Counted from the stretch's first letter, positions 6,497 through 16,900 are shown. The stretch: DNA of 64,000 bases from Clostridium luticellarii (GCF_002995845.1 NZ_PVXP01000002.1:1-64000); one strand, 5' to 3'. A program made the numbers and translations. The notes: generated by a model from the sequence alone, not told the origin.

Positions 6497-8935
6497 ATGA
6501 TGTTTGGAAGATTTACAGAAAGAGCGCAAAAAGTTTTGATTTATGCACAAGAAGAGGCCCAGGCACTTCAACATGGCTATGTGGGAACGGAACATGTACT
6601 TTTAGGTATATTAAAAGAGGATGGAATAGCTAAAAATCTTCTCAATAATATGAATATTACTATTGAAGCAGTGCGAAGTTTTATAGAAGAGTATGAAGGC
6701 AGAGGAGAGATAGACTTATACAATAAGGAAATTCCACTCACTCCCAGGACAAAAAGGCTTTTAGAATTGAGTTTATTTGAAGCCAGAAATTTGAATCATA
6801 ACTATATTAGCCCGGAGCATATTTTACTGGCACTTATTAGGGAATCAGAGGGAGTGGCTTTTACTATTCTAAATAATTTAGGAGCTGATTTTAATAAACT
6901 TAGAAAAGAACTTGTAGATGCACTTTCAGGAGAACAGTCTTCAAATTCAAATGGGACTAAAAAAGAAAATGGAGAGCCAACTCCTACATTGGATCAGTTT
7001 GGCCGTGATTTAACGGATATGGCAAAGGAAGGAAAATTGGATCCGGTGATAGGAAGAGATAAAGAAACCCAGAGAGTTCTCGAAATATTGAGCAGAAGAA
7101 CTAAAAATAATCCTTGCCTCATAGGTGATCCTGGAGTTGGAAAAACTGCTATAGCAGAAGGCCTAGCGGAAAAAATAGTTTCTGCTAATATTCCTGAACT
7201 TCTAAAGGGAAAAAGAGTAGTTACCCTGGATCTTTCTTCAATGATAGCAGGTTCAAAATACAGAGGAGAATTTGAAGAAAGACTTAAGAAGGTTATGGAG
7301 GAAATAAGAAAGTCAGGTAATGTAATATTATTTATAGATGAAGTTCATACTATAATAGGGGCAGGAGCAGCTGAGGGCGCCATAGATGCATCAAATATAT
7401 TAAAGCCGGCTCTGGCCAGAGGAGAAATACAATGCATTGGAGCTACAACTATAGATGAGTATAGAAAGTATATTGAAAAAGATGCGGCATTGGAAAGAAG
7501 ATTCCAACCTATAGTAGTAGGTGAGCCTACCAAAGAGGAAGCTGTTTTGATATTAAAGGGCTTAAGAGATAAATACGAAGCTCATCATAGGGTGAAAATA
7601 GTTGATGAAGCTATTGAGGCAGCAGTAAACCTGTCAGATAGGTATATTACAGATAGATATTTACCGGATAAGGCCATTGATTTAATTGATGAAGCTGCTG
7701 CTAAGGTGAGAATACAGAATTTGGTTGCCCCACCTGATTTGAAAAATTTGGAGGAGGAACTGGAAAAGACGACCAAAGAGAAGGAAGACTCTATCAGAGT
7801 TCAAGATTTCGAAAAAGCAGCTAAATTGAGAGATGAGGAAAAGGAATTAAAAGATAGATTAGCAGGACTTAAGACCAATTGGAAAACTAAAAAGGAAGTA
7901 TCCACGCTCATAGTTGGGGAACCACAAATTGCGTCAGTTGTATCTCAGTGGACTAATATTCCTGTAGAAAAGCTTACTGAAAAAGAATCGGAGAGACTTT
8001 TGAACCTGGAGAAAATTCTTCATAAAAGAGTAATAGGTCAGGATGAAGCAGTTAAATCCATAGCAAGAGCGGTGAGAAGGGCTAGAGTTGGACTTAAAGA
8101 TCCTAAAAGACCTATAGGATCATTTATATTCCTCGGGCCTACGGGCGTTGGAAAAACTGAACTTTCAAAGGCATTGGCGGAGGCTATGTTTGGTGATGAA
8201 AATAATATGATAAGAATTGATATGTCTGAATATATGGAAAAACACACTGTATCCAGGCTTATAGGATCTCCTCCGGGATATGTAGGTTATGATGAAGGCG
8301 GACAGTTAACTGAAAAAGTAAGACGAAATCCATATTCGGTGGTGTTGTTTGATGAAATAGAAAAAGCACATCCTGAAGTATTCAATATATTGCTGCAGAT
8401 ACTTGAAGACGGAAGATTGACAGACGGCAAAGGAAAAACCATAAACTTTAAAAATACCATAATAATAATGACGTCTAATGTGGGAGCATCTACTATAAGA
8501 AGACAGAAATCCTTGGGATTTGCATTTGAAGATAAAAATGCAAAAGAGAGTGGATATGAAAAAATGAAGGATAATATAATGAAAGAACTTAAGGATTCTT
8601 TTAGACCTGAATTTTTAAACAGAATTGATGATATAATAGTATTTCATCAATTGGAAGAAAAGGATCTAGTACAAATAGTAAAACTCATGCTGAGGGACGT
8701 CTCTACAAGACTTATGGATAAAAATATAAAAATTAGTTTTAATGATGATGCTCAAGAGCTGCTGGCCAAAGAAGGATTTGATATAACTTATGGAGCAAGA
8801 CCACTTAGGAGAGCTATAACTAAAACTGTAGAGGATAAACTTTCTGAAGAAATGTTAAAAGGGAATGTTAAAGCAGGAGATAAAGTAGAAGTAGCAGCTA
8901 ATGGTGAAGAATTGTCCTTTAATAAAGTGAATTAA
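6497..8935 (+). CDS. clpC: AAA+ unfoldase ClpC
   Basis: ClpC unfolds substrates, including arginine-phosphorylated proteins, and feeds them to ClpP. The 812-residue sequence has the double Clp N-domain, AAA module 1 with Walker A GDPGVGKT (about residue 210) and a DEVHT Walker B, a middle domain with a UVR-like helix ([13 protein letters not shown]), and AAA module 2 with GPTGVGKT (about residue 547). Start is ATG 6497, giving the family-typical [14 protein letters not shown]; the second ATG (6500) is possible. It is the last gene of the CtsR operon and is followed by a strong terminator. Confidence 0.97.
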   Translation: MMFGRFTERAQKVLIYAQEEAQALQHGYVGTEHVLLGILKEDGIAKNLLNNMNITIEAVRSFIEEYEGRGEIDLYNKEIPLTPRTKRLLELSLFEARNLNHNYISPEHILLALIRESEGVAFTILNNLGADFNKLRKELVDALSGEQSSNSNGTKKENGEPTPTLDQFGRDLTDMAKEGKLDPVIGRDKETQRVLEILSRRTKNNPCLIGDPGVGKTAIAEGLAEKIVSANIPELLKGKRVVTLDLSSMIAGSKYRGEFEERLKKVMEEIRKSGNVILFIDEVHTIIGAGAAEGAIDASNILKPALARGEIQCIGATTIDEYRKYIEKDAALERRFQPIVVGEPTKEEAVLILKGLRDKYEAHHRVKIVDEAIEAAVNLSDRYITDRYLPDKAIDLIDEAAAKVRIQNLVAPPDLKNLEEELEKTTKEKEDSIRVQDFEKAAKLRDEEKELKDRLAGLKTNWKTKKEVSTLIVGEPQIASVVSQWTNIPVEKLTEKESERLLNLEKILHKRVIGQDEAVKSIARAVRRARVGLKDPKRPIGSFIFLGPTGVGKTELSKALAEAMFGDENNMIRIDMSEYMEKHTVSRLIGSPPGYVGYDEGGQLTEKVRRNPYSVVLFDEIEKAHPEVFNILLQILEDGRLTDGKGKTINFKNTIIIMTSNVGASTIRRQKSLGFAFEDKNAKESGYEKMKDNIMKELKDSFRPEFLNRIDDIIVFHQLEEKDLVQIVKLMLRDVSTRLMDKNIKISFNDDAQELLAKEGFDITYGARPLRRAITKTVEDKLSEEMLKGNVKAGDKVEVAANGEELSFNKVN

Positions 8936-8951
8936 AGTACTTTCTAGGATA

Positions 8952-8993
8952 AAATTAAACTTTATGCTCTATGAGCATAAAGTTTAATTTTTA
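8952..8993 (+). terminator. Terminator after clpC
   Basis: An 18-bp perfect inverted repeat (8952-8969 and 8973-8990) around a 3-nt loop TAT is followed by TTATT. It ends the ctsR operon. Confidence 0.9.
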
Positions 8994-9035
8994 TTGAAAT
9001 TCAAATATTTTTCACAAAACTGCATAATAATATTG

Positions 9036-9041
9036 TATAAT
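9036..9041 (+). promoter_or_regulatory. Candidate -10 element for radA-disA
   Basis: TATAAT at 9036-9041 lies 30 nt before the radA start. The best -35 candidate, TTCACA (9011-9016), is 19 nt away and poor. A promoter is expected here because a terminator separates radA from clpC. Confidence 0.4.
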
Positions 9042-9070
9042 TATATCTTATATGGAAGGAGATAATTTCA

Positions 9071-10432
9071 GTGGCAAAGAAAAAGACTGTTTTTACATGC
9101 CAGAAATGTGGATATGAATCTCCAAAATGGATGGGTAAATGTCCCAGCTGTAATAGTTGGAACAGTATGGTAGAGGAAATCAAGAATCCACCGGTGATAT
9201 CTTCTAGCCGTACATCATTTAGCAGCAGCAGTATGCCCAAAAGCATAAATAATATAAAATCAGGTGAATATGAGAGGTTAGATACTGGTATAATGGAATT
9301 GAACAGAGTTGTTGGCGGAGGAATCGTGAGAGGATCCATTACACTTATATCAGGTGCCCCCGGGATAGGGAAATCCACCTTGCTTTTGCAGACTGCCAGT
9401 AATATTGCTGAAAAGTATGGGAAGGTACTATATGTTTCTGGAGAAGAATCTGAAGAGCAGATAAAAATGCGGGGAGATAGGCTTGAAACCTCAGCTGATA
9501 ATCTTTTTATAGTTTCCGAAACTAATTTGGATAGAATAGAGGAACATATAGAAAAAAATAAACCTGTATTTGTGGTAATAGATTCCATACAAACCTTATT
9601 TAAAGAATCCATTAGTTCAGCTCCGGGAAGTGTATCTCAAGTAAGAGAAACTTCCAACGATATTATGCGTATAGGAAAGGAAAATAATATATCCTTTTTT
9701 ATAGTAGCTCATATTACCAAGCAGGGGGAGCTGGCAGGTCCGAGAGTTCTGGAACATATGGTAGATACTGTTCTGTCTTTTGAAGGAGAAAGAACAGAGG
9801 AGTTTAGAATACTCAGAACTGTTAAAAATCGTTTTGGAACCACCAGCGAGATTGGTGTTTTTGAAATGATAGAAAATGGATTGAGAGAAATATTGAATCC
9901 CTCCCAAGTATTTTTAGAAGAAAGGGAAGCTCAAAAAGAAGGCTCTGTAGTTATAGGAATAATGGAAGGCAAGAGGCCTATTCTGGTTGAAATACAGGCT
10001 CTGGTCAGTCAGACTAAAGCAGTTATTCCGAGGAGAACAGTGGTTGGAATGGATGTTCCCAGGCTGAATCTGATTTTGGCGGTATTGGAAAAAAAGCTCA
10101 GAATACCATTTTATAATTGTGATGTTTATGTAAATGTAGTGGGAGGATTGAAAATAGATGGCACTTTTGCTGATCTAGGGCTTGCAATTGCTCTTGTATC
10201 CAGTGCCAGATCCAAGGAAATATTGTTAGACAATTTCCTGGCCATAGGGGAAGTGGGACTTACAGGAGAGGTTAGACCGGTATCTTATTGTGGTAGAATT
10301 GTAAATGAAGCTGAAAAAATGGGATTTAAAAATATAATAGTACCTTACAGGAATAAGGAAAAAATAAATGCTGAAAAAATAAATGTTATAGGAATAACTT
10401 CTTTAAAAGAAGTATTAAATAAAGTTTTTTGA
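9071..10432 (+). CDS. radA: DNA repair protein RadA (Sms)
   Basis: RadA is a RecA-related DNA-dependent ATPase/helicase that promotes branch migration during recombination repair. The 453-residue protein has an N-terminal C4 zinc finger ([18 protein letters not shown]), Walker [10 protein letters not shown] (residues 95-103), the RadA-specific KNRFG motif, and a C-terminal Lon-protease-like domain. A GTG start follows GGAAGGAGA. The stop codon nearly touches disA; the two are commonly linked in Firmicutes, and RadA is reported to modulate DisA. Confidence 0.95.
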   Translation: MAKKKTVFTCQKCGYESPKWMGKCPSCNSWNSMVEEIKNPPVISSSRTSFSSSSMPKSINNIKSGEYERLDTGIMELNRVVGGGIVRGSITLISGAPGIGKSTLLLQTASNIAEKYGKVLYVSGEESEEQIKMRGDRLETSADNLFIVSETNLDRIEEHIEKNKPVFVVIDSIQTLFKESISSAPGSVSQVRETSNDIMRIGKENNISFFIVAHITKQGELAGPRVLEHMVDTVLSFEGERTEEFRILRTVKNRFGTTSEIGVFEMIENGLREILNPSQVFLEEREAQKEGSVVIGIMEGKRPILVEIQALVSQTKAVIPRRTVVGMDVPRLNLILAVLEKKLRIPFYNCDVYVNVVGGLKIDGTFADLGLAIALVSSARSKEILLDNFLAIGEVGLTGEVRPVSYCGRIVNEAEKMGFKNIIVPYRNKEKINAEKINVIGITSLKEVLNKVF

Positions 10433-10446
10433 TTAAGGTGATAATT

Positions 10447-11511
10447 TTGAGATTGGAAAAGGAAAAAGAGCTTAAAGGTATATTGAAACTTTTAGCACCG
10501 GGAACTCAACTTAGAGAAGGACTTAGAAATATATTAAAAGCCAAAACCGGTGGACTTATAGTTTTAGGGGACAGCGAACAGATACTAAAAATTGTAGATG
10601 GTGGCTTTACAATTAATTCAGACTACAGTCCATCATATATATATGAACTTGCAAAAATGGATGGAGCCATAATACTTAGCAGTGATTTTAAAAAAATATT
10701 ATATGCGAATACTCAACTTATTCCAGATTCCAGTATTCCAACTTTTGAAACTGGTACGAGACATAGAACTGCAGACAGGGTTGCAAAACAGACAGGAGCC
10801 ATAGTCATAGCAATTTCTCAAAGAAGAAATGTTATAACCATATATAAAGGATATATTAAATATGTACTCAGAGACAGCAGTGTTATGCTGGCAAGAGCCA
10901 ATCAGGCTCTTCAGACTTTGGAGAAGTATGTGTCTGTATTGGATAGAGTTGTAAGCAATCTCAATATACTTGAATTTCAAGATATAGTTACATTATTTGA
11001 TGTAATGACTGCTATCCAGAGAACTGAAATGGTAATGAGAGTAGTTTCCGAAATTGAGATATACATATGTGAATTAGGAAATGAAGGAAGATTAATTTCC
11101 ATGCAGTTAAATGAACTTATCAAAGGTGTTGAGCGTGATGGAATATTTATGATAAGGGATTACTGTCAAAGTGATATGGATTATGATGATATATATAAAC
11201 AAATTCAGGGTATAAGTTCAGATGAACTGTTGAATCTTGATTTTATTTCTAAAGCATTAGGATATGTGGGGGTACCTCTTGTAGATACTTTGATATCGCC
11301 AAGAGGATATAGGATGTTAAGCAAGATCCCTAGAATACCATCTAATGTAATAGATAATATAGTTAAAAATTTTAAGGAACTTAAAGGTGTCATGGAGGCA
11401 TCATATGAAGACCTTGATAAAGTCGAGGGTATAGGTGAAGCTAGAGCTAGAGCTATAAAAAATGGACTTAGAAGACTTAGAGAGCAGATTATGGTAGATA
11501 ATAAGCTTTAG
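10447..11511 (+). CDS. disA: DNA integrity scanning protein DisA, diadenylate cyclase
   Basis: DisA makes cyclic di-AMP from two ATP and scans DNA for branched structures. In this 354-residue form the DAC-domain signatures DGA (72-74) and RHR (105-107) are intact, followed by a helical linker and a C-terminal helix-hairpin-helix domain ([16 protein letters not shown]). I chose TTG 10447 because AAGGTG is 6 nt upstream and the family begins near this point; TTG 10429 or GTG 10438 are in frame but badly placed. The product links to the c-di-AMP riboswitch at the far end of this window. Confidence 0.94.
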   Translation: MRLEKEKELKGILKLLAPGTQLREGLRNILKAKTGGLIVLGDSEQILKIVDGGFTINSDYSPSYIYELAKMDGAIILSSDFKKILYANTQLIPDSSIPTFETGTRHRTADRVAKQTGAIVIAISQRRNVITIYKGYIKYVLRDSSVMLARANQALQTLEKYVSVLDRVVSNLNILEFQDIVTLFDVMTAIQRTEMVMRVVSEIEIYICELGNEGRLISMQLNELIKGVERDGIFMIRDYCQSDMDYDDIYKQIQGISSDELLNLDFISKALGYVGVPLVDTLISPRGYRMLSKIPRIPSNVIDNIVKNFKELKGVMEASYEDLDKVEGIGEARARAIKNGLRRLREQIMVDNKL

Positions 11512-11545
11512 CACAAAATAAGTATGTTCATATTATTTTGTGCTA
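11509..11545. terminator. Hairpin between convergent disA and the minus-strand gene
   Basis: TAGCACAAAATAA (11509-11521), which includes the disA stop, pairs perfectly with TTATTTTGTGCTA (11533-11545). The position between convergent genes suggests bidirectional termination, but no long T run follows on either strand. Confidence 0.55.
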
Positions 11546-11549
11546 AAAG

Positions 11550-11951
11550 CTATCTAAAGGAATACTTACCAAGCGTATTTATTTTATCGTATTCTTTTAA
11601 AAGTATATCGTATAGATTTAAATCCAGTGCATTACACAAAGAGGTAAGATAAAACAAATTATTACCTATCTCGTTTTGTATTACATCCCTGCAATTATCA
11701 CATAAAGTTCCCTTTACCTGTGTACTTAAACAGGTTTTTAAAGATTCAATATCCATGTTAGTGTTTTCAAGTGTATTCTGTTTTTTGGCATTGACTTCTA
11801 TACAACCGCAATTTGTAACGGATTTTACAATTGCTCTATTTATTCTAGCATTTGACTCTTGAAGTTTAGTTATTATATCTAAAATGCTTTTGTGTCTTAT
11901 CAACGATTCACTTACAGTATTTTGAAAATCATCAAAGATTACATCTTTCAT
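11550..11951 (-). CDS. Uncharacterised clostridial protein (133 aa), DUF1573-like by recollection
   Basis: The only minus-strand gene before the end of the window. It starts MKDVIFDDFQNTVSE, preceded by AAGGAG at good spacing; an in-frame start ten codons earlier would lie upstream of that site. The sequence has an N-terminal helical segment, a CGC cysteine pair (SVTNCGCIEV), a CDNC motif and a C-terminal amphipathic region (IGNNLFYLTSLCNALDLNL) that resembles MazG-like pyrophosphohydrolase helices. I recall similar clostridial proteins being called DUF1573 proteins, but cannot confirm it. No signal peptide. Function unknown. Confidence 0.75.
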   Translation of the reverse strand: MKDVIFDDFQNTVSESLIRHKSILDIITKLQESNARINRAIVKSVTNCGCIEVNAKKQNTLENTNMDIESLKTCLSTQVKGTLCDNCRDVIQNEIGNNLFYLTSLCNALDLNLYDILLKEYDKINTLGKYSFR

Positions 11952-12129
11952 CAAGTTCAACTCCTTATATAAAATTAGCATGTTTATCTACAAATTTTAA
12001 TTGTAGCTTTAGATGATCTTATAAATGGAAACCTATCTTACATATATAATAAACCAAGAATAATTTTATGAATAGGGGGATTAACATGTAAAAAATGGAC
12101 AAAAGCTGTTTATGAACTTTATTTTTTGG

Positions 12130-12135
12130 TATAAT
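12130..12135 (+). promoter_or_regulatory. Extended -10 promoter candidate upstream of the PIN/TRAM gene
   Basis: TATAAT is preceded by TGG, forming an extended -10 (TGGTATAAT). The -35 position (TGTTTA) is weak. It lies about 150 nt before the gene. The rest of the 11952-12281 gap is AT-rich, without another clear signal beyond the promoter at 12203. Confidence 0.45.
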
Positions 12136-12202
12136 TATGTAAAGAGTACTAAATTAACCTATTTGTATTAAGTGAATAATTTATTAAATAAGGTTAACTT
12201 TA

Positions 12203-12231
12203 TTGAAAAAGTTACTTTCTTAATATATATT
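12203..12231 (+). promoter_or_regulatory. Promoter of the PIN/TRAM-ispD operon
   Basis: TTGAAA (12203-12208) and TATATT (12226-12231) are exactly 17 nt apart, about 50 nt upstream of the start codon. Confidence 0.65.
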
Positions 12232-12281
12232 AGATGTTAAAAGGTGACAAAATTTAATTAAATATAGAGGAGGTGAGTCTA

Positions 12282-13391
12282 TTGCTAAAAAAAATACTTA
12301 GAGGACTTTTTACGATAATAGGCTTAATATTGGGATATTTAGTGGGAAGAAGTGCTGCAGACTCTGATTATTTTTCTAAAATAATTTATTTGGGTGACAG
12401 CCCCATAAAAAAAATCTTATTTTTGATTGTAATTACCATACTTTTTGGAATCATAATGTTTTTAATATCTCCCTGGATTAATTCTGTTATTATGAAGGTA
12501 ATGGACTACATTGAGAAAAGTCTTCAAAAACTTTCTGCAACTGAGATATTATTTGGAGTTGTAGGTGCATTAATAGGACTTCTTGTGTCGGTGGTGTTTC
12601 TTGATCTGTTGTCTAAAATTCCAATTGTAGGTGCTATATTGGCCGTATTGGTTGCTATACTTATGGCTGCATTAGGTGCTAATATTGCCATACGAAAAAG
12701 GGAAGAAGTTATGTCCCTAATTTCCAATATAAATATAAGCTCTCGAAAACTTCAAGGTAACAAAGAGAAGAAAAATAAAAATGAGCACAAAGGATATCCT
12801 AAGGTCTTAGATACATCGGTTATAATAGATGGAAGGATATTTGATATATGTCAGACTGGATTTGTAGAAGGACCTCTTGTCATACCTAATTTTGTATTGG
12901 CAGAACTCAGACATATAGCAGATTCTTCAGATGGATTAAAAAGAACCAGGGGCAGGAGAGGATTGGACATATTAAATAAAATACAAAAAGAATTGAATAT
13001 TGATGTAATAACATATGAAAAAGATTTTCCTGATATAGAAGAAGTGGACAGTAAACTTTTAAAGCTTTCCCAGGTATTAGATGGAAAAGTTGTAACTAAT
13101 GACTATAATTTGAATAAGGTGGCAGAATTTCAGGGTGTTCCAGTTCTCAACATAAATGAATTGGCAAATGCAGTGAAGCCGGTTGTGCTTCCAGGAGAAG
13201 AAATGAAAGTTCAGATAATCAAAGATGGTAAAGAATCAGGACAGGGTATAGCTTATCTGGATGATGGAACGATGATAGTTATAGAAGGGGGAAAAAAATC
13301 CATAGGAGAGACAAAAGATGTAGTGGTCACATCTGTTTTACAAACAGCAGCGGGAAGGATGATATTTGCCAGGCAAAAAGGAGACATATGA
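12282..13391 (+). CDS. PIN/TRAM-domain membrane protein (YacL family)
   Basis: The 369-residue protein has four hydrophobic helices in the first about 140 residues, a PIN nuclease-like domain starting near [14 protein letters not shown] with conserved acidic residues, and a C-terminal TRAM domain ([21 protein letters not shown] is its beginning, split here by family knowledge). It is therefore a membrane-anchored, probably RNA-acting protein of unknown substrate. The TTG at 12282 is 8 nt after AGGAGG; the upstream GTG overlaps the SD. It follows disA and precedes ispD, as in Bacillus. Confidence 0.88.
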   Translation: MLKKILRGLFTIIGLILGYLVGRSAADSDYFSKIIYLGDSPIKKILFLIVITILFGIIMFLISPWINSVIMKVMDYIEKSLQKLSATEILFGVVGALIGLLVSVVFLDLLSKIPIVGAILAVLVAILMAALGANIAIRKREEVMSLISNINISSRKLQGNKEKKNKNEHKGYPKVLDTSVIIDGRIFDICQTGFVEGPLVIPNFVLAELRHIADSSDGLKRTRGRRGLDILNKIQKELNIDVITYEKDFPDIEEVDSKLLKLSQVLDGKVVTNDYNLNKVAEFQGVPVLNINELANAVKPVVLPGEEMKVQIIKDGKESGQGIAYLDDGTMIVIEGGKKSIGETKDVVVTSVLQTAAGRMIFARQKGDI

Positions 13392-13394
13392 TCA

Positions 13395-14090
13395 ATGAGC
13401 AATAACTGTGCTATTATCGTGGCAGCGGGTAAAGGGAAGAGAATGAAAAGTAATATCAATAAACAATTTATTGATATTAAAGGCAAACCCATGTTATATT
13501 ATTCCATTGATGCCTTCAATAAAAATTCTTCAATAGATAATATTGTAGTGGTCTGTGGAAAAGATGAAATTGAGTACTGCAGGGAGAATGTGATTAAAAA
13601 ATATAACTTAAGCAAGGTTTCAAGAGTAGTTGAAGGAGGACAAGAACGTCAGGATTCTGTATTTAATGGATTAAAAGCTTTAAGAAATTGCGATATTGTT
13701 TTGATTCATGATGGTGCAAGACCACTAGTTACAAGCAAGATTATTGAAAATGGAATAAAATATTCTAATATCTATGGAGCGTGTGCTTGTGGAATTAGAC
13801 CAAAAGATACGGTAAAGGTTAAAGATGAAAATGGATTTTCTCATGATACCTTAAATAGAGAACAGCTTTTTTTAGTTCAAACTCCTCAATGTTTTAAGTA
13901 TAATTTGATTTATAAATCTCATAATAAGGCCTCTGAAGAACGAATTCAGGCTACTGACGATACAAAGCTCGTGGAATATTATGGGAGTAAGGTTTATTTG
14001 TATGAGGGAAGCTATGATAATATAAAGATAACTACACCTGAAGATTTGAGTATAGCCAAAGCCATATTTGAAGATAGGTATATCAAGTGA
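13395..14090 (+). CDS. ispD: 2-C-methyl-D-erythritol 4-phosphate cytidylyltransferase
   Basis: IspD transfers CMP to methylerythritol 4-phosphate in the non-mevalonate isoprenoid pathway. The 231-residue protein has the nucleotide-binding loop AAGKGKRM, the DGARPLVT region with the catalytic-site aspartate, and VQTPQCFK. The ATG begins three bases after the upstream stop, with AGGAGA inside the end of the previous gene. Length is normal. ispF, often adjacent, is not here. Confidence 0.94.
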   Translation: MSNNCAIIVAAGKGKRMKSNINKQFIDIKGKPMLYYSIDAFNKNSSIDNIVVVCGKDEIEYCRENVIKKYNLSKVSRVVEGGQERQDSVFNGLKALRNCDIVLIHDGARPLVTSKIIENGIKYSNIYGACACGIRPKDTVKVKDENGFSHDTLNREQLFLVQTPQCFKYNLIYKSHNKASEERIQATDDTKLVEYYGSKVYLYEGSYDNIKITTPEDLSIAKAIFEDRYIK

Positions 14091-14108
14091 TTTTATAGGA
14101 GATTGAAA

Positions 14109-14534
14109 ATGGAAAATGATTTATTCAATATGAAATGGGACGATATTAGTGTAAAACAAATGAATCCTCTTACACTTGCTTTTGTGGGAGATGCAGTATA
14201 TGAAGTGTTCGTACGAACATATTTGGTGAATAGGAATAGAGATATGAAGGTGCATAATCTTCATGTGGAGGCTATAAAATTTGTAAAAGCTCACTCTCAA
14301 AGTGAAATTATAAAGAAATTGGAGACACAGTTATCTGAGGAGGAATTATACTTCTTTAAAAGAGGAAGAAATGCCAAATCAGCAACAGTTCCCAAAAATG
14401 CAGATGTACAGGAATATAGATTTGCTACGGGGTTGGAAACTCTAGTGGGTTTTCTATACTTAACGAGAAAATTGGATAGATTAAATTCACTGTTCAAATC
14501 CATAATTACATTAAAAAATCAAGGGGAATTTTAA
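14109..14534 (+). CDS. mrnC: Mini-ribonuclease III (MrnC)
   Basis: MrnC is an RNase III-like dimeric nuclease without a double-stranded-RNA-binding domain; it matures 23S rRNA ends in Firmicutes. The 141-residue product has the conserved LAFVGDAVYEVFVR helix with the catalytic aspartate, and later KNADVQEYRFATGLETLVGF. ATG 14109 lies 7 nt after AGGAG; a TTG two codons earlier is too close. It follows ispD directly, whereas cysS commonly stands between them in relatives. Confidence 0.92.
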   Translation: MENDLFNMKWDDISVKQMNPLTLAFVGDAVYEVFVRTYLVNRNRDMKVHNLHVEAIKFVKAHSQSEIIKKLETQLSEEELYFFKRGRNAKSATVPKNADVQEYRFATGLETLVGFLYLTRKLDRLNSLFKSIITLKNQGEF

Positions 14535-14603
14535 TCAACTTTGTTTAATAAAAAATATTAACAGCAAACAAGGATTTAAAATAAAGATGGAAAAGGTAAA
14601 ATT

Positions 14604-15431
14604 ATGAAAAATAAACTTAATGTTGGAAGACGAAAAAATAATAATGGGCAAATAAATTTAAAAAGTAAAGGCGAATTTAGAGAAGATTTGATAGAAGGAA
14701 GAAATGCAGTTATTGAAGCTTTAAAATCTGATAATAGCAAAACAATAGAACAGATCTTTATTGCAGAGGGCAGCATATCAGGATCTTCAAAAGTTATAAT
14801 TGCCAAGGCTAAAGAAAAAAATATAGTAATAAAAAAAGTGGATAGGAAAAAATTAGATAAAATTTCTGAGACGGGAGCTCATCAAGGAGTAATTGCTCAG
14901 GTAACTCCTTATAAGTATTATGAAATTGATGATATATTAGAATATGCTAAAAAAAAGGGAGAACCTCCGTTTATAATTATATTAGATGAAATAGAAGATC
15001 CTCATAATTTTGGTTCTATAATAAGAACAGCTGAAATATGTGGCGTACATGGGATTATAATTTCAAAAAGAAGAAATGTGGGCGTTACACCTGTCGTATA
15101 TAAGTCTTCTGCAGGAGCAGTAGAGTATATGAGGATATGCAAGGTTACAAATTTAAACAATACAATAGAGAAACTTAAAGAAAGAAACATATGGATATAT
15201 GGGGCGGATATGAGTGGGCAAAGCTATTGTTTTAATATTGATTTTAGTGGAGCTGTTGCTTTAGTTATAGGAAGTGAGGGAAGAGGTATATCAAAATTGA
15301 TCAAGGAAAAATGCGATATGCTTGTAAAAATACCTATGATGGGTAATATAGCTTCTTTGAATGCTTCAGTAGCAGGCGGTATACTTATGTATGAAATATT
15401 AAAGCAAAAAATAAAAAGTGATGGAAATTGA
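14604..15431 (+). CDS. rlmB: 23S rRNA 2'-O-ribose methyltransferase, TrmH/SpoU family (RlmB-like)
   Basis: The 275-residue protein has an N-terminal substrate-binding domain (IEGRNAVIEAL) and a C-terminal SpoU-type trefoil-knot methyltransferase domain: motif 1 as DEIEDPHNFGSIIRTAE, motif 2 around LVIGSEGRGIS, and motif 3 IPMMGNIASLNASVA. These bind S-adenosylmethionine and RNA. Homologues modify 23S rRNA at the equivalent of G2251; the exact target here is inferred. Translation of the next gene overlaps the stop by 4 nt. Confidence 0.9.
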   Translation: MKNKLNVGRRKNNNGQINLKSKGEFREDLIEGRNAVIEALKSDNSKTIEQIFIAEGSISGSSKVIIAKAKEKNIVIKKVDRKKLDKISETGAHQGVIAQVTPYKYYEIDDILEYAKKKGEPPFIIILDEIEDPHNFGSIIRTAEICGVHGIIISKRRNVGVTPVVYKSSAGAVEYMRICKVTNLNNTIEKLKERNIWIYGADMSGQSYCFNIDFSGAVALVIGSEGRGISKLIKEKCDMLVKIPMMGNIASLNASVAGGILMYEILKQKIKSDGN

Positions 15432-15940
15432 GAAATATTTTTGTAGATGGATATAATGTTATAAATAGCTGGCCCGAATTAAATAGTATAAAAGAATACA
15501 GTTTTGAGTCTGCAAGATGTGAACTCATAGAAATGTTAAGCAATTATGCAGTTTACAAAGGTTATAAAGTATTTGTAGTTTTTGATGCTCACATGGTGAT
15601 AGGGAGTCTGGGTAAAAAAGAAAAAATCAATAAAAATGTTATAGTGGTATTTACTAAAGAAAATGAAACTGCGGATTCTTTTATAGAAAAAACAGTAAAT
15701 GATATAGGACGCAAGAATGAAGTTTTTGTAGTTACTTCTGATTCTCTAGAACAGCAGGTTACCTTTCAAAGAGGGGCAGTTAGAATGTCTTCCATTGAAT
15801 TTTATCATGAAGTTAAGAATATAGAATCAAAAATAAAAAATAAGATTCAAAAAAAATATTCAGAAAAAAAACATACTTTGGAAGATAGGATAGGAAAGGA
15901 TATGCTGGAAAAACTTGAAAAAATTCGCAAAAGCCGTTAA
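15428..15940 (+). CDS. rae1: Rae1/YacP-type NYN-domain ribonuclease
   Basis: The protein of 170 residues begins MRNIFVDGYNVINSWPEL, the acidic start of a NYN (PIN-like) nuclease fold, with conserved aspartates also in VFDAHMV, ADSFIEKTV and VTSDSLEQQV. Bacillus Rae1 cleaves mRNA in the ribosomal A site. The TTG start overlaps the preceding TGA (TTGA), indicating translational coupling. The C-terminal 40 residues are highly charged and probably helical. Confidence 0.88.
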   Translation: MRNIFVDGYNVINSWPELNSIKEYSFESARCELIEMLSNYAVYKGYKVFVVFDAHMVIGSLGKKEKINKNVIVVFTKENETADSFIEKTVNDIGRKNEVFVVTSDSLEQQVTFQRGAVRMSSIEFYHEVKNIESKIKNKIQKKYSEKKHTLEDRIGKDMLEKLEKIRKSR

Positions 15941-15947
15941 AAATCTA

Positions 15948-15977
15948 TTGACTAAAAATTTAATTGTAATGTATAAT
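15948..15977 (+). promoter_or_regulatory. Promoter of sigH
   Basis: TTGACT (15948-15953) and TATAAT (15972-15977) are 18 nt apart. The promoter begins just after the upstream stop codon and lies about 40 nt before the sigH start, so sigH can be expressed separately from the ispD-rae1 operon. Confidence 0.75.
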
Positions 15978-16015
15978 TATGGTGTGTGGTTTATATTTGT
16001 TTTGGAGGGGATATC

Positions 16016-16657
16016 TTGGAGAGTTCAAGTCTTAATAATAAACAAATTTCCCCCTTTGTAGAAAAATTAGATGAGGAGGTAATTATTGAAGCCAAAAAAG
16101 GGGATGTAAGAGCTCAGGAGTATTTAATAAATAAATATGAGAATTTTGTCAAGGCTAAGGCAAAATCATATTTTTTGATTGGAGCAGATAAAGAAGATAT
16201 TTATCAAGAAGGTATGATAGGTCTATATAAGGCTATAAGAGATTTTAAAGCGGATAAATTATCATCTTTTAAAGCTTTTGCTGAACTTTGTGTGACTCGT
16301 CAGATAATAACAGCTATAAAGACTGCTACTCGTCAGAAACATATTCCATTGAATACGTATGTTTCTTTGAATAAGCCCATATATGACGAAGAATCTGATA
16401 GAACACTTCTTGATGTACTATCGGAAGCTAAAGTGGCAGATCCGGAAGAACTTATAATCAGCAGGGAAGAATTAAATCACATACAAAATGAAATAGGTGA
16501 GGTATTGTCAAATTTAGAAATGGAAGTACTTATGTCCTACCTGGATGGTAAGTCTTATCAAGAAATTGCCTGTGATTTAGATAGGCACGCTAAATCTATA
16601 GACAATGCACTGCAAAGAGTTAAAAGAAAATTGGAAAAGTGTCTAATTAACAAATAA
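16016..16657 (+). CDS. sigH: RNA polymerase sigma-H factor
   Basis: SigH directs transcription in the transition to stationary phase and early sporulation. The protein of 213 residues has sigma region 2 (LINKYENFVKAKAKSYF, then DIYQEGMIGLYKAIRDF) and region 4 with an HTH (KSYQEIACDLDRHAKSIDNA). The TTG at 16016 is 5 nt after GGAGGGG and gives the normal family length; an earlier in-frame start would lie upstream of the ribosome site. The position before rpmG-secE-nusG is conserved in Firmicutes, although two tRNAs and tuf intervene here. Confidence 0.94.
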   Translation: MESSSLNNKQISPFVEKLDEEVIIEAKKGDVRAQEYLINKYENFVKAKAKSYFLIGADKEDIYQEGMIGLYKAIRDFKADKLSSFKAFAELCVTRQIITAIKTATRQKHIPLNTYVSLNKPIYDEESDRTLLDVLSEAKVADPEELIISREELNHIQNEIGEVLSNLEMEVLMSYLDGKSYQEIACDLDRHAKSIDNALQRVKRKLEKCLINK

Positions 16658-16667
16658 AAATTACATA

Positions 16668-16696
16668 TTGACAAAAAAACATACTTGTATTAAAAT
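16668..16696 (+). promoter_or_regulatory. Promoter of the tRNA-Gly/tRNA-Thr/tuf unit
   Basis: A consensus -35 TTGACA (16668-16673) and -10 TAAAAT (16691-16696) are separated by 17 nt, 44 nt before tRNA-Gly. Confidence 0.8.
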
Positions 16697-16740
16697 TGAT
16701 AATCGGTGTATGACTTTTGATAGATAATATAAATTTATGG

Positions 16741-16815
16741 GCGGAAGTAGTTCAGTGGTAGAACACCAGCTTCCCAAGCTGGATGTCGCGGGTTCAAGTC
16801 CCGTTTTCCGCTCCA
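16741..16815 (+). tRNA. tRNA-Gly(CCC)
   Basis: The acceptor stem GCGGAAG pairs with TTTCCGC (one G-T pair), the anticodon stem CCAGC/GCTGG encloses TTCCCAA giving anticodon CCC, the T loop is GTTCAAGTC, and CCA is encoded at 16813-16815. It precedes tRNA-Thr by nine bases. Confidence 0.94.
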
Positions 16816-16824
16816 CGTTAAATT

Positions 16825-16900
16825 GCCCATGTAGCTCAGTAGGCAGAGCGTCACCTTGGTAAGGTGGAGGTCACCAGTTCAATCCTGGTCATGGGCTCCA
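16825..16900 (+). tRNA. tRNA-Thr(GGT)
   Basis: GCCCATG pairs perfectly with CATGGGC. The anticodon stem TCACC/GGTGG encloses TTGGTAA, giving GGT. The T arm contains GTTCAATCC and CCA is encoded at 16898-16900. It lies 78 nt before the tuf start and is probably cotranscribed with it. Confidence 0.94.

Noticed and set aside
11509-11545. Strong bidirectional terminator between disA and the minus-strand gene
   Set aside because: The stem is good but there is no proper T run; it is kept only as a moderate call.
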